DNA of 9,421 nt, taken from NCBI GenBank assembly GCA_002440885.1, contig DJVY01000198.1, positions 1 through 9,421 of the forward strand, read 5' to 3'. Source of the stretch: Bacteroidales bacterium UBA6244 (GTDB lineage: Bacteria > Bacteroidota > Bacteroidia > Bacteroidales > F082). Both the position numbers and the translations under genes were made by a program. Every line of letters starts with the position of its first letter. Positions within the stretch are counted from its first letter, which is position 1. Positions 1-7,015 of the stretch are shown here, piece by piece. The notes beneath the pieces are model-generated. The model was not told where the DNA came from, searched no databases, and saw nothing but the letters and a program-made list of their open reading frames with translations.

Positions 1-13
1 GGTTACGATCCAT
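1..13 (-). CDS. Possible 5' end of a leftward gene, cut by the window edge
   Basis: On the minus strand an ATG at 13-11 opens a frame reading Met-Asp-Arg-Asn before the window ends. It lies 33 bases after the stop codon of the acyl-AMP ligase gene and on the same strand, the spacing expected for a downstream operon partner. An AGGA stretch lies just upstream on the minus strand, but ribosome binding sites are weak indicators in Bacteroidota. Four codons carry no family information and no product can be named; another frame or start could be the real one. If it is a gene, it probably works with the ligase. Confidence 0.35.
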
Positions 14-46
14 ATCCTGATGAGTTTTAAAAAAAGTCTCTGAGGG

Positions 47-2089
47 TTATGCTTTTTGAGACTCCCAATATATCAACATCCCTTCCTTTGCCAGCGCATT
101 AATGGTTGGATTCATCATAAACGATGAAACGTGCCAGGCAAACCCAAACCGGGCGCTGATTTCCATTTCGAGTGTTACAGCGGCAAGCGAGTCTATCCCA
201 TATTGGGTAACAGCGGCCTCCAGGTCAATTTCTTCACGTCTGAATTGTTGATTTCTTATGATCCAGTCTACTAACCATGCTCTGAGGATTTCTTCTGTCG
301 GGATTTGTTTTTTTTCTTCTGATTGGATTTCATTGTAGTCTCTTTCCCACGATGCCACCACATCCAGTTCGTTGTTTAAGAAATGGTAACGGGTCTGTCG
401 CCGCTGTATTTTTCCACTTGAGGTCATGGGAATGCTGCCTGTTTTTATAAGCACGATGGCATGGCTTTCAATCTCATACTCTTCTGATACGGCTTTCCTT
501 ATGGCAGAAATAACGTCGTCGTACGAAGTCATGCGCATGGCCGTACGCTTCAACTCCTGAACGATGACAAGGGTTTCCTGGTTGTTGACAATGACAGGAA
601 AAGCAGCACCGCTGTTTTCATTTAAGGCTTCATGCGATTTTTGAACGGTAAACTCGATATCGCTGGGGTAATAATTAGCTCCGCGTATGATAATCAGGTC
701 TTTAAGCCGTCCGGTGACATACAACTCCTCTTCATGAAAAAAGCCCAAATCGCCGGTACGGAGGTATGGCCCTGAGCCATCCATGGTGAAGGCATGAAAA
801 GTGCGTTGGGTTTCTTCGGGTTTATTCCAGTATCCTTTGGCTACGGTAGGCCCGCTAACCCAAATCTCTCCAATTTCACCTGCCGATACCGGGGAGAATT
901 CTTCAGGATGCACGATTTTTATCGCGGTTTCCATCCATACATGTCCGCAGCCGGCAATGGTAGTGGTATTTTTTGCATGACTCTCAATCACCACTTTGTT
1001 TTTCGATAGGGCCTCGGTATCCAGATTTAGAAATTTGGGTGCTTCACCCGGAGTTTGCCCTGTTACAATCAAGGTAGTTTCGGCCATGCCGTAACACGAA
1101 TATAGCTGTCGGGGATTTACCTGTGCTGCTTCAAAATGGCTTGCGAAGGAGTCAAAGGTAGTTTTTCGGATAGGCTCAGCGCCACTATAAAAGACAGTCA
1201 TGCTGCTTAAATCGAGTTGCGCCGCTTCTTCTGCATTTGTTTTCTGCACGCAATAGTCGTAGGAGAAATTAGGACCTCCTCCGGTAGTGGCTTTATATTT
1301 TTGGATGGCCTGTAGCCAGTTGGTCGGATTTTTTAAGAAGGCGATGGGAGGCATGCCAATGTTTATAGCACCAAGATAGGCTGCTTGCAGGACACCTCCA
1401 ATAAGCCCCATGTCGTGAAAAACAGGAAGCCAGTTCAGGCCAATTGAATTTTTGTTTAACCCAAACGACTGCCGGATGTATTCAGAATTATAAAGCAAAT
1501 TAAGCTGGGTTATCATCACACCTTTTGGTTGTCCGGTTGACCCTGAAGTGTATTGCAGCAAGGCCACATCTCCGGGTTCAATATCTGTAGGTCGAAAGTT
1601 TTGCTCATTTTCGGGTTGGATGTCCTCATAAATCACCCAATTCATTTGTGTAAAAAAGGGATCTTCCTTAAAATTTCGTTCGATGTCGGAATGGATTTGT
1701 CTCGTAACCAAACACAAATGTGCTTCTGCATCTTCAATTATCGACAGCAGTCTGTTTATACCCCTGTTTTTTCGTGGAGGATAGGCCGGTACGGCAATAA
1801 AACCGCTGTAAAAACAGCCGAACAAGGAAGCCAGATACGGAAGTCCGGGAGGAAAGAGCATAAGTAAACGGTCACCTTTTTTTCCTTTTTGCTGCAAGCA
1901 GGCACCAACGCTTTTGGCTTTGGCAGTGAGTTGTCGGTAAGTCAGGCTGTCTGATTCAGTTATGCCGTCTTCAAGAAACCGGTATACCACATGGTCGGGA
2001 GTAGCGGCTGCCCGGTTTTCAATCACTTCAAGGTAGGTCTGCGCCTTTTGTGCCAGGGGATCGTTAAAGTTTTTAAGAAATGAATGCAT
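47..2089 (-). CDS. Fatty acyl-AMP ligase (FAAL) with fused C-terminal acyl carrier domain
   Basis: Cytoplasmic enzyme of the ANL superfamily, 680 residues. It should activate a free fatty acid with ATP to acyl-AMP and load it onto the phosphopantetheine arm of its own carrier domain. Visible motifs are the P-loop YTSGSTGQPKG (180-190), HDMGLI (225-230), YGMAETTL (333-340), YLRTGDLGF (442-450), GRLKDLIIIRG (460-470) and the catalytic lysine of SSGKIQRR (Lys560). The stretch at about 343-370, with LNLDTEAL, resembles the insertion that separates FAALs from acyl-CoA ligases. After a polar linker (about 581-597) comes an ACP-like domain with the attachment motif GIDSL (Ser634). The ATG start at 2089 follows a promoter-like element closely. 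The gene is divergent from the hydrolase operon that includes a ketoacyl synthase III, suggesting a shared acyl pathway. The FAAL-ACP call is firm; chain length and final product are unknown. Confidence 0.93.
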   Translation of the reverse strand: MHSFLKNFNDPLAQKAQTYLEVIENRAAATPDHVVYRFLEDGITESDSLTYRQLTAKAKSVGACLQQKGKKGDRLLMLFPPGLPYLASLFGCFYSGFIAVPAYPPRKNRGINRLLSIIEDAEAHLCLVTRQIHSDIERNFKEDPFFTQMNWVIYEDIQPENEQNFRPTDIEPGDVALLQYTSGSTGQPKGVMITQLNLLYNSEYIRQSFGLNKNSIGLNWLPVFHDMGLIGGVLQAAYLGAINIGMPPIAFLKNPTNWLQAIQKYKATTGGGPNFSYDYCVQKTNAEEAAQLDLSSMTVFYSGAEPIRKTTFDSFASHFEAAQVNPRQLYSCYGMAETTLIVTGQTPGEAPKFLNLDTEALSKNKVVIESHAKNTTTIAGCGHVWMETAIKIVHPEEFSPVSAGEIGEIWVSGPTVAKGYWNKPEETQRTFHAFTMDGSGPYLRTGDLGFFHEEELYVTGRLKDLIIIRGANYYPSDIEFTVQKSHEALNENSGAAFPVIVNNQETLVIVQELKRTAMRMTSYDDVISAIRKAVSEEYEIESHAIVLIKTGSIPMTSSGKIQRRQTRYHFLNNELDVVASWERDYNEIQSEEKKQIPTEEILRAWLVDWIIRNQQFRREEIDLEAAVTQYGIDSLAAVTLEMEISARFGFAWHVSSFMMNPTINALAKEGMLIYWESQKA

Positions 2090-2110
2090 AGCTGATGATT
2101 TTCAAAAATG

Positions 2111-2118
2111 CAAATGTA
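2111..2118 (-). promoter_or_regulatory. Bacteroidota -7 promoter element for the FAAL gene
   Basis: On the minus strand this reads TACATTTG, an exact match to the TAnnTTTG consensus of Bacteroidota sigma-ABfr promoters. It ends 21 bases upstream of the FAAL ATG, so transcription would begin some 10-20 bases before the start codon. No convincing TTTG -33 element lies at the usual 19-21 base spacing. Instead, two six-base A-tracts (minus-strand sense) sit there. Confidence 0.55.
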
Positions 2119-2144
2119 GTTTTTTGATGCAGTTTTTTACGCAG
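2118..2144. repeat. Imperfect tandem repeat with two T6/A6 tracts
   Basis: AGTTTTTT followed by GAT or AC and then GCAG occurs twice in a row, with units of 13 and 12 bases. It lies immediately upstream of the FAAL -7 element and between the two divergent -7 elements. Two A-tracts about one helical turn apart could bend DNA or act like an UP element. It could also be a chance duplication; no function is shown. Confidence 0.5.
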
Positions 2145-2163
2145 CGCTTCATCAAAATCCAAT

Positions 2164-2171
2164 TATCTTTG
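2164..2171 (+). promoter_or_regulatory. Bacteroidota -7 promoter element for the hydrolase-TMTC-KAS III operon
   Basis: TATCTTTG matches the TAnnTTTG consensus exactly. It ends 16 bases before the hydrolase ATG at 2188, which would give a very short leader of about ten bases. I do not see a clear TTTG -33 element 19-21 bases upstream. Because the next two genes follow with gaps of 10 and 1 bp, this is the likely promoter of all three. Confidence 0.6.
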
Positions 2172-2187
2172 TCGAAAATTCGGCTGC

Positions 2188-2982
2188 ATGGAAAAGTATG
2201 TCATCTTTCAAGGCAAAAAAATAGCATATCAGGTTTCCGGAAGTGGAAGATCAATCGTACTTCTCCACGGATTTTTGGAAGACCGTTCTATTTGGGATCA
2301 GTTTTCGGAGACGCTTAGCCCGCATTATCAAATAGTGACAGTTGATTTACCCGGATTCGGTCAGTCTGAAAATTTGTCCGATGTGCATACAATGGCTCTA
2401 ATGGCTGAGGCTGTAAATGAGGTTTTGGTGGCCGAAGACATTAAGCATTGCATCCTGGTGGGGCATTCGATGGGTGGTTATGTGGCCATTGAGCTGGCGG
2501 CGAAATTTTCCGACAAACTGTCCGGACTGGTGTTTTTTCATTCACATGTTGCTGCTGATGGAGACGAAGCCAGGATAAACAGATACAGGGCAATAGAGAT
2601 AGTTAAAAACAATAAAAAGCAGTTTATTTCTTCTTTTATTCCTCTTTTGTTCGCTGAAAAAAATATCAACCGATTTGCAAAAGAGATTGCTCGTTTGCAG
2701 CAGCGATCGGATGCTATTTCAGCCGAATCAGTCATGGCATCACTTGCCGGTATGGCGGTTAGAAACGACAGGCAGGAGTTGCTTGGCAACCTGGAAATAC
2801 CGGTGCTGTTTATTATTGGTAAGCAGGACTCCAGAATACCAATGGATAAAATTATGCCACAGGTACAATTGCCCCGACATAGCGAAGCCATCATACTTTC
2901 AGAAGTGGGACATATGGGCTTTTTGGAAGAAAAAGAAAAAACCTGCACCGTTTTGGCCAATTTTGCCGCCCGGATTCTTTAA
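2188..2982 (+). CDS. Alpha/beta hydrolase (esterase or thioesterase type)
   Basis: A 264-residue single-domain alpha/beta-hydrolase, a usual length for the MenH/BioH-like branch, with no signal peptide, so cytoplasmic. The sequence shows the oxyanion-loop motif LLHGFLEDRSIW (25-36), the strand-turn VDLPGFGQS (52-60), the nucleophile elbow GHSMGG (Ser94), the acid in GKQDSRIP (Asp214) and the histidine in EVGHMGFLEE (His242). The Ser-Asp-His triad is therefore complete. A cap region of variable sequence lies at about 118-200. It is the first gene of a rightward operon and ends 10 bp before the membrane-protein gene. Next to a FAAL-ACP and a ketoacyl synthase, a role as thioesterase that releases or edits carrier-bound acyl chains is reasonable, but that is inference from context. 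An esterase or C-C hydrolase is equally allowed by the sequence. Confidence 0.9.
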   Translation: MEKYVIFQGKKIAYQVSGSGRSIVLLHGFLEDRSIWDQFSETLSPHYQIVTVDLPGFGQSENLSDVHTMALMAEAVNEVLVAEDIKHCILVGHSMGGYVAIELAAKFSDKLSGLVFFHSHVAADGDEARINRYRAIEIVKNNKKQFISSFIPLLFAEKNINRFAKEIARLQQRSDAISAESVMASLAGMAVRNDRQELLGNLEIPVLFIIGKQDSRIPMDKIMPQVQLPRHSEAIILSEVGHMGFLEEKEKTCTVLANFAARIL

Positions 2983-2992
2983 AAAAATACTC

Positions 2993-5071
2993 ATGCGGAA
3001 TAAAAAAACGAAAAACCTTAATACCAATACAGAGACTAATCCACAACGTCAGCAGACCTTTTTTGTGTTGGCTATAATACTGTTGACAGGCTTGTTTTAC
3101 TACAACAGCATTTTCAACTATTTTTCCCTCGACGATAATTATATCAATATCTCCAACGAACAGAATATCAAGGGTATTAAAGCAATACCTGACATATTTT
3201 CAAGTCTTTATTCCGACAACGGAAACCAGGCCTATGGATATCGGGCACTCACAAGGGCAACCTTTGCCATCGAATATCAGTTTACTGCCGACAGTCCGTA
3301 CAACCCCTATGTCAGTCATTTTATCAATCTTGTCTTGTATATTTTAGCGCTTTTGGTGTTATTCAAGGTGCTTAACCGATTACTAAGGGGGTATAATCCG
3401 TGGTTTCCATTTTTTGTGGTATTGCTTTTTATGGCCCATCCCACGCACACCGAAGTGGTAGCGAGCATAAAAAACCGGGATATGTTGTTGCATTTTCTTT
3501 TCTCCTTTATGGCCATCTGGCAGTTTGTCAGGTGGGTCGACAGAGACAAAGTGGTGCATCTTGTCGTTGGGCTGTTGTACTTCCTGCTGGCTTTAATGTC
3601 AAAAGAAACAGCTGTTGTTCAGTTGGCTGTATTTCCGTTGGTATTGTATTTCTTTACCGATATCAAGCCTAAAAAGCTCCTTGTTTTAATTGGTGTTTCG
3701 GCTACCTTGCTTGTGCTTTTCTTCGCCCTGCGTATGGCGTTTTTACCCGCCACACACCGTACCTATGCATTGATGGAGAATCCTTTGGTTTTCGAGGACA
3801 GTCTGTTGACGCGAATAGCTACAGGCTTTTATGGATTAGGACATTACATTAAACTGCTGGTTATCCCTTTCCCGCTCCTGTATTATTACGGTTTTGATAT
3901 GATTCCGGTGGTTGGGTTTGGCAATATTTGGGTTATCCTCAGCGCTGTTGTTTATCTGGCATTGCTGTATGTTGCACTCATCAACTTACGTGGAAAAAAA
4001 CTGATTTCATTTATCATCTTGTTTTATCTGGCTCATCTTTCCATGTACGCCAATTTTGTGAAGCCGGTACCTGGAATAGTTGCCGATCGTTTTGTTTTTT
4101 TCGCCTCCTTGTCATTTGCCATGATGGTGGTTTACCTGCTTTTTTTGTTGTTCAGATTACCCTTAAAGCAGTTGTCAGCACCCGCCCGTTCTTTAGCAGG
4201 AATAGTCATAGTAATGGGGCTGATGCTTATTCCTTACGGATATATTGTTCACAAACGAAACGCACAATGGAAGACCTCATACACGCTATTTAAAGCCGAT
4301 ATGAAAAGGCTCGACCGCTCGGTAAAAGCTAATAATTTGTATGCAGGGGAAATAATCAAGCAGGTAAACAGCGAATTATCCAAGCCGGTGAATCCTTATA
4401 AATTTGTGCTCAAGCTCATTAATCGGGCAGAGAAACACTTTTTGCGCGCCATCGAACTCGATTCCTCGCATGTGGCTTCGTTAAACAGCCTTGGGGTAAT
4501 CTACTCAAGAATTCATGGAAATCAGGCGCTTATCAGAGAAAAGGCCTATATAAAACAGAACCGGCCAGCGGATGCAGCACAGGCTCGAATTGAAAGTCAG
4601 CAGTATTTTGATAAGGCGATTTTTTATATAGGGCAGGCTCTTCATTACGACCCTGAAAATGGCTCATCTTATTACAACCTGGGAAATACTTACGAGCTGA
4701 TGGCAAAGTACGATTCAGCGGCCTGGTATTATCAATTGGAAATAAAGCACGATGGTCCACAGCCTGTTAGCATGTCAAGGTTGTCTAATATGCGTTATCA
4801 GTCGGGGGATGTAACAGGTGCTGTGGCTGCCAACGAACAGATAAAGAAACTCTTTCCCGACAGCTTCCTTCCCTACATAAATCTGGGAAATTATGCCTTT
4901 ATGGCTCAGGATACAACGGCCATGCTTGAAAATTTTACCCACGCCGTAAAACAAGGGGCAGGGCCTGAGGTCAGCAGTTTTCTGGCTTCCTACTATCAAA
5001 GCATCGGCGAAACGACACAGGCAAACTATTATCGAAATCTGGCAGCAACCGCCCAAAGTAATAAACCTTAA
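2993..5071 (+). CDS. Multi-spanning TMTC-like (GT-C) membrane protein with C-terminal TPR repeats
   Basis: 692 residues from the ATG at 2993. The frame stays open further upstream, but that part overlaps the hydrolase and looks like noise; from 2993 the protein starts with a basic polar tail and then a membrane helix (about 22-42). Around eleven or twelve hydrophobic segments run to residue 418. Motifs recall the TMTC/DUF1736 family of lipid-linked-sugar glycosyltransferases: the acidic pair in FSLDDNYI (Asp47-Asp48) in the first outer loop, HPTHTEVVASIKNRD (149-163), SKET (203-206) and VADRFVFF (363-370). Residues about 473-689 form TPR-like helical repeats, the clearest being SSYYNLGNTYELMAKYDSAAWYYQ (558-581, in part) and the repeat starting LPYINLGNYAFMAQD (626-640). 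The family suggests transfer of a sugar from a polyprenyl donor to a protein or glycan outside the inner membrane. Donor and acceptor are unknown. Its stop lies one base before the KAS III start. Confidence 0.82.
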   Translation: MRNKKTKNLNTNTETNPQRQQTFFVLAIILLTGLFYYNSIFNYFSLDDNYINISNEQNIKGIKAIPDIFSSLYSDNGNQAYGYRALTRATFAIEYQFTADSPYNPYVSHFINLVLYILALLVLFKVLNRLLRGYNPWFPFFVVLLFMAHPTHTEVVASIKNRDMLLHFLFSFMAIWQFVRWVDRDKVVHLVVGLLYFLLALMSKETAVVQLAVFPLVLYFFTDIKPKKLLVLIGVSATLLVLFFALRMAFLPATHRTYALMENPLVFEDSLLTRIATGFYGLGHYIKLLVIPFPLLYYYGFDMIPVVGFGNIWVILSAVVYLALLYVALINLRGKKLISFIILFYLAHLSMYANFVKPVPGIVADRFVFFASLSFAMMVVYLLFLLFRLPLKQLSAPARSLAGIVIVMGLMLIPYGYIVHKRNAQWKTSYTLFKADMKRLDRSVKANNLYAGEIIKQVNSELSKPVNPYKFVLKLINRAEKHFLRAIELDSSHVASLNSLGVIYSRIHGNQALIREKAYIKQNRPADAAQARIESQQYFDKAIFYIGQALHYDPENGSSYYNLGNTYELMAKYDSAAWYYQLEIKHDGPQPVSMSRLSNMRYQSGDVTGAVAANEQIKKLFPDSFLPYINLGNYAFMAQDTTAMLENFTHAVKQGAGPEVSSFLASYYQSIGETTQANYYRNLAATAQSNKP

Positions 5072-5072
5072 C

Positions 5073-6086
5073 ATGAAGCATGCTCAAATTGATCATATAA
5101 GTTGTTATTATCCGCATTATCAGTTGACAAACGCCCGTTTAGTCGAAGATTTTCCTGATTTTAAAATTCAGGAGATGAGTCGTCTGACCGGTGTGCTGAG
5201 TCGGCATATCTCAGCAAAGAATGAAACCTCTGTAGACATGGGAGCGAAGGCCGTGGAGCGCTTGTTCAGTGAGTTCCCGTTTGAGATGGATGATGTGGGA
5301 TATCTCTTATTTTGCTCTGCCGGAGGTGATTATATCACGCCTCCTTCGTCGTGTATTCTGCACGATAGGTTGAGGTTGCCTGCACATTGTGGTGCATTGG
5401 ATTTTAACCAGGGTTGTACGGGTTACTTGTATGGATTAAGCTTGGCCGACAGCTTGATAGGTGCAGGTCATGCCAAAAAAGTGCTCCTTGTAACTGCAGA
5501 AGCCATAACAAAGATGTTACATCCAAAGGATAAGGCCAACCGGTCGATTTTTGGGGATGCCGGGGCGGCCACGCTGATTTCAGCGAAAAAAGCACCTTCC
5601 TCAGAAGGCGGTTTTATTTTTGGCACAGATGGAAGCAAGCATGAACAGATTATCATCAGGCATGGTCGCGAGCGATATCCCTTGCCTGAATATGAAGAGG
5701 ATGACTTTACCGATGCGTTAGGAAATACGCGCAACAACCGTTACTTCTATATGAATGGCTCTGAAGTGTTTAACTTTTCTGTTGCCAAAGCCCCCGAGTT
5801 GGTTTCTTCCTTGCTTGCAGAGGCCGGTCTCAACATGGATCAGGTTGATTTTTTTGTATTCCATCAAGCCAACCGCATCATCCTCGAAACTATTGGGAGG
5901 AAATTAAAGATACCAAACGAAAAGCTGGTTATCGAGCTTCAGGAAACGGGGAACACCGTTTCATCCACTATTCCGATAGCTTTGCGCAATCTGGAGCAGA
6001 AAGGATTGCTAAAGCGGGGTATGGTTCTCCTGCTGGCTGGTTTTGGCGTTGGTTTTTCCTGGGGAGGCATCATTTTAAGGTATTAG
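5073..6086 (+). CDS. 3-oxoacyl-ACP synthase III (FabH-like ketoacyl synthase)
   Basis: 337 residues, a usual length for KAS III, cytoplasmic thiolase fold. It should join an acyl primer to malonyl-ACP by decarboxylating Claisen condensation. The catalytic cysteine is in NQGCTGYLYGL (Cys115), the histidine in FHQANRI (His264) and the asparagine in TGNTVSS (Asn294). GDAGAA (161-166) and the C-terminal GFGVGFSWGG (323-332) are also family hallmarks. Aligned by eye with E. coli FabH as I remember it, the CoA-contacting Trp32 and Arg36 become Glu34 and Leu38, and Arg151 becomes Lys154, so the primer may not be an ordinary acyl-CoA. The start codon lies one base after the upstream stop, indicating translational coupling. 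Within this locus it is probably a specialised enzyme rather than the housekeeping FabH; PQS- or polysaccharide-type KAS III relatives are alternatives. Confidence 0.9.
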   Translation: MKHAQIDHISCYYPHYQLTNARLVEDFPDFKIQEMSRLTGVLSRHISAKNETSVDMGAKAVERLFSEFPFEMDDVGYLLFCSAGGDYITPPSSCILHDRLRLPAHCGALDFNQGCTGYLYGLSLADSLIGAGHAKKVLLVTAEAITKMLHPKDKANRSIFGDAGAATLISAKKAPSSEGGFIFGTDGSKHEQIIIRHGRERYPLPEYEEDDFTDALGNTRNNRYFYMNGSEVFNFSVAKAPELVSSLLAEAGLNMDQVDFFVFHQANRIILETIGRKLKIPNEKLVIELQETGNTVSSTIPIALRNLEQKGLLKRGMVLLLAGFGVGFSWGGIILRY

Positions 6087-6112
6087 CAATGTAACCACTT
6101 GGCTACAATACC
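6079..6112. terminator. Hairpin-forming inverted repeat spanning two convergent stop codons
   Basis: GGTATT (6079-6084) is the exact complement of AATACC (6107-6112). Inside, GTAACC (6091-6096) pairs with GGCTAC (6101-6106) with one mismatch around an ACTT loop, leaving a six-base bulge on the left arm. The structure covers the stop codons of both the KAS III gene and the nucleoside phosphorylase gene, which are only 16 bp apart, so it could end transcription from both sides. There is no strong T-tract after it in either direction, so it is a weak or factor-assisted terminator at best. Confidence 0.4.
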
Positions 6113-6981
6113 GAAACCCTTTCAAGCATCTCAACAATCAGATGATTCATGCTTTTTTTGTAGTTGGGGTTGAACTCATTGTTTACCCTGTTGGCAATGA
6201 TATCGCACACGGTGAGGGCCTTATGACCTAGCATCAACGACAGAAAATACAGTGCTGAAGTCTCCATTTCGAAGTTTGAAATTTTGTGCCCGTTCCAGCT
6301 GTACTGGCTGGCGCGTTCGATGAAGTTTGGGTCTTTAACCGGTAGTCTGAGCACCCGTCCTTGTGGCCCGTAAAAACCGGGAGCTGTAAGGGTAACCCCT
6401 TGTCGCCATCCATAGCCTAATTTGAGGAGCAGTTCAGGCGATGCTTCTACGCCATAAGGGCGTGGTTGATGGGCTTCGGGCTTCACAAGACTCAGAAAAC
6501 GATCTGTCATTCGTGTATTTATGGCCTTGTCGGCATCGGCATAAAAATAGGCCAGACCATCGAGGCCAATGGCAGAGGCCGAAACCAGATAGGAGTCTAC
6601 CACCGGAATGTCTTTTTGAAGTGCCCCGGATGTACCCAGCCGGATGAGATTTACCGACTTGGTTTGTTCTTTGGCTACCTTATGTGTGAAGTCGATGTTG
6701 AACAAGGCATCTATTTCGTTTACAACAATTTCTATGTTGTCTGTGCCCATACCCGTCGACATCACACTTATTCTCTTACCTTTGTAATAGCCCGTGTAGG
6801 TCACGATTTCGCGGTTATGACGGTGGAGTTCTATCGAGTCGAAAAAAGTGGAAATAATTGTTGATCTGGCCGGATCGCCAACGAGCAAAATGGTTTCGGC
6901 AAGTTCACCCGGATGCAGATTGAGATGGTAAACTGAGCCATCCTGATGGAGTACAAGCTCCGAGTTATTAATCTTTGTCAT
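6103..6981 (-). CDS. Nucleoside phosphorylase, uridine phosphorylase type
   Basis: 292 residues from the ATG at 6981; an in-frame TTG six codons upstream (6999) would give 298, but ATG is preferred. It belongs to the PNP/UDP hexameric nucleoside phosphorylase family, cytoplasmic, and splits a nucleoside with phosphate into free base and pentose-1-phosphate for salvage. Visible are the phosphate-binding GDPAR (35-39), STGMGTDN (75-82), RLGTSG (114-119) and the ribose-binding FEMET segment (Glu238-Met239-Glu240). Asp260 in the CDIIANRVNNEF segment may be part of the base-side site. The motifs fit uridine phosphorylase better than purine phosphorylase, but the base preference cannot be settled by reading. 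It stands alone on the minus strand, convergent with the KAS III gene and divergent from the stress protein gene, and probably has nothing to do with the acyl locus. Confidence 0.9.
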   Translation of the reverse strand: MTKINNSELVLHQDGSVYHLNLHPGELAETILLVGDPARSTIISTFFDSIELHRHNREIVTYTGYYKGKRISVMSTGMGTDNIEIVVNEIDALFNIDFTHKVAKEQTKSVNLIRLGTSGALQKDIPVVDSYLVSASAIGLDGLAYFYADADKAINTRMTDRFLSLVKPEAHQPRPYGVEASPELLLKLGYGWRQGVTLTAPGFYGPQGRVLRLPVKDPNFIERASQYSWNGHKISNFEMETSALYFLSLMLGHKALTVCDIIANRVNNEFNPNYKKSMNHLIVEMLERVSVL

Positions 6982-6985
6982 ATGA

Positions 6986-7015
6986 TTCGAATCAATCAAG
7001 AAAAAAGTAAATTTG
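6986..7015 (+). promoter_or_regulatory. Bacteroidota promoter for the universal stress protein gene
   Basis: TAAATTTG at 7008-7015 matches TAnnTTTG exactly. TTCG at 6986-6989, 18 bases upstream, is one base away from the TTTG -33 element. The start point would fall near 7020, leaving a leader of about 25 bases to the ATG at 7044. The element abuts the oppositely directed -7 element of the phosphorylase gene. Confidence 0.55.

Noticed and set aside
1553..1867. 104-codon plus-strand open frame opposite the FAAL gene
   Set aside because: It is antisense to strongly conserved ligase coding sequence and its translation shows no domain; it is a shadow frame.
2538..2960. 140-codon minus-strand open frame opposite the hydrolase gene
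   Set aside because: It is antisense to the hydrolase catalytic region, and its serine- and cysteine-rich translation looks like a reverse-complement shadow.
2675..2992. Upstream extension of the TMTC-like open frame by 106 codons
   Set aside because: It lies inside the well-supported hydrolase gene in another frame and shows no membrane or domain features. The ATG at 2993 gives a normal basic tail followed by the first membrane helix.
47..6086. Assignment of the left locus to the OleABCD long-chain olefin pathway
   Set aside because: The hydrolase has a serine nucleophile (GHSMGG), unlike the haloalkane-dehalogenase-type OleB; the ligase has FAAL features and a carrier domain, unlike OleC; and no OleD-type reductase is seen.
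6982..6999. TTG start adding six residues to the nucleoside phosphorylase
   Set aside because: The ATG at 6981 is in frame, leaves room for a leader after the -7 element at 7016-7023, and family members start near it.
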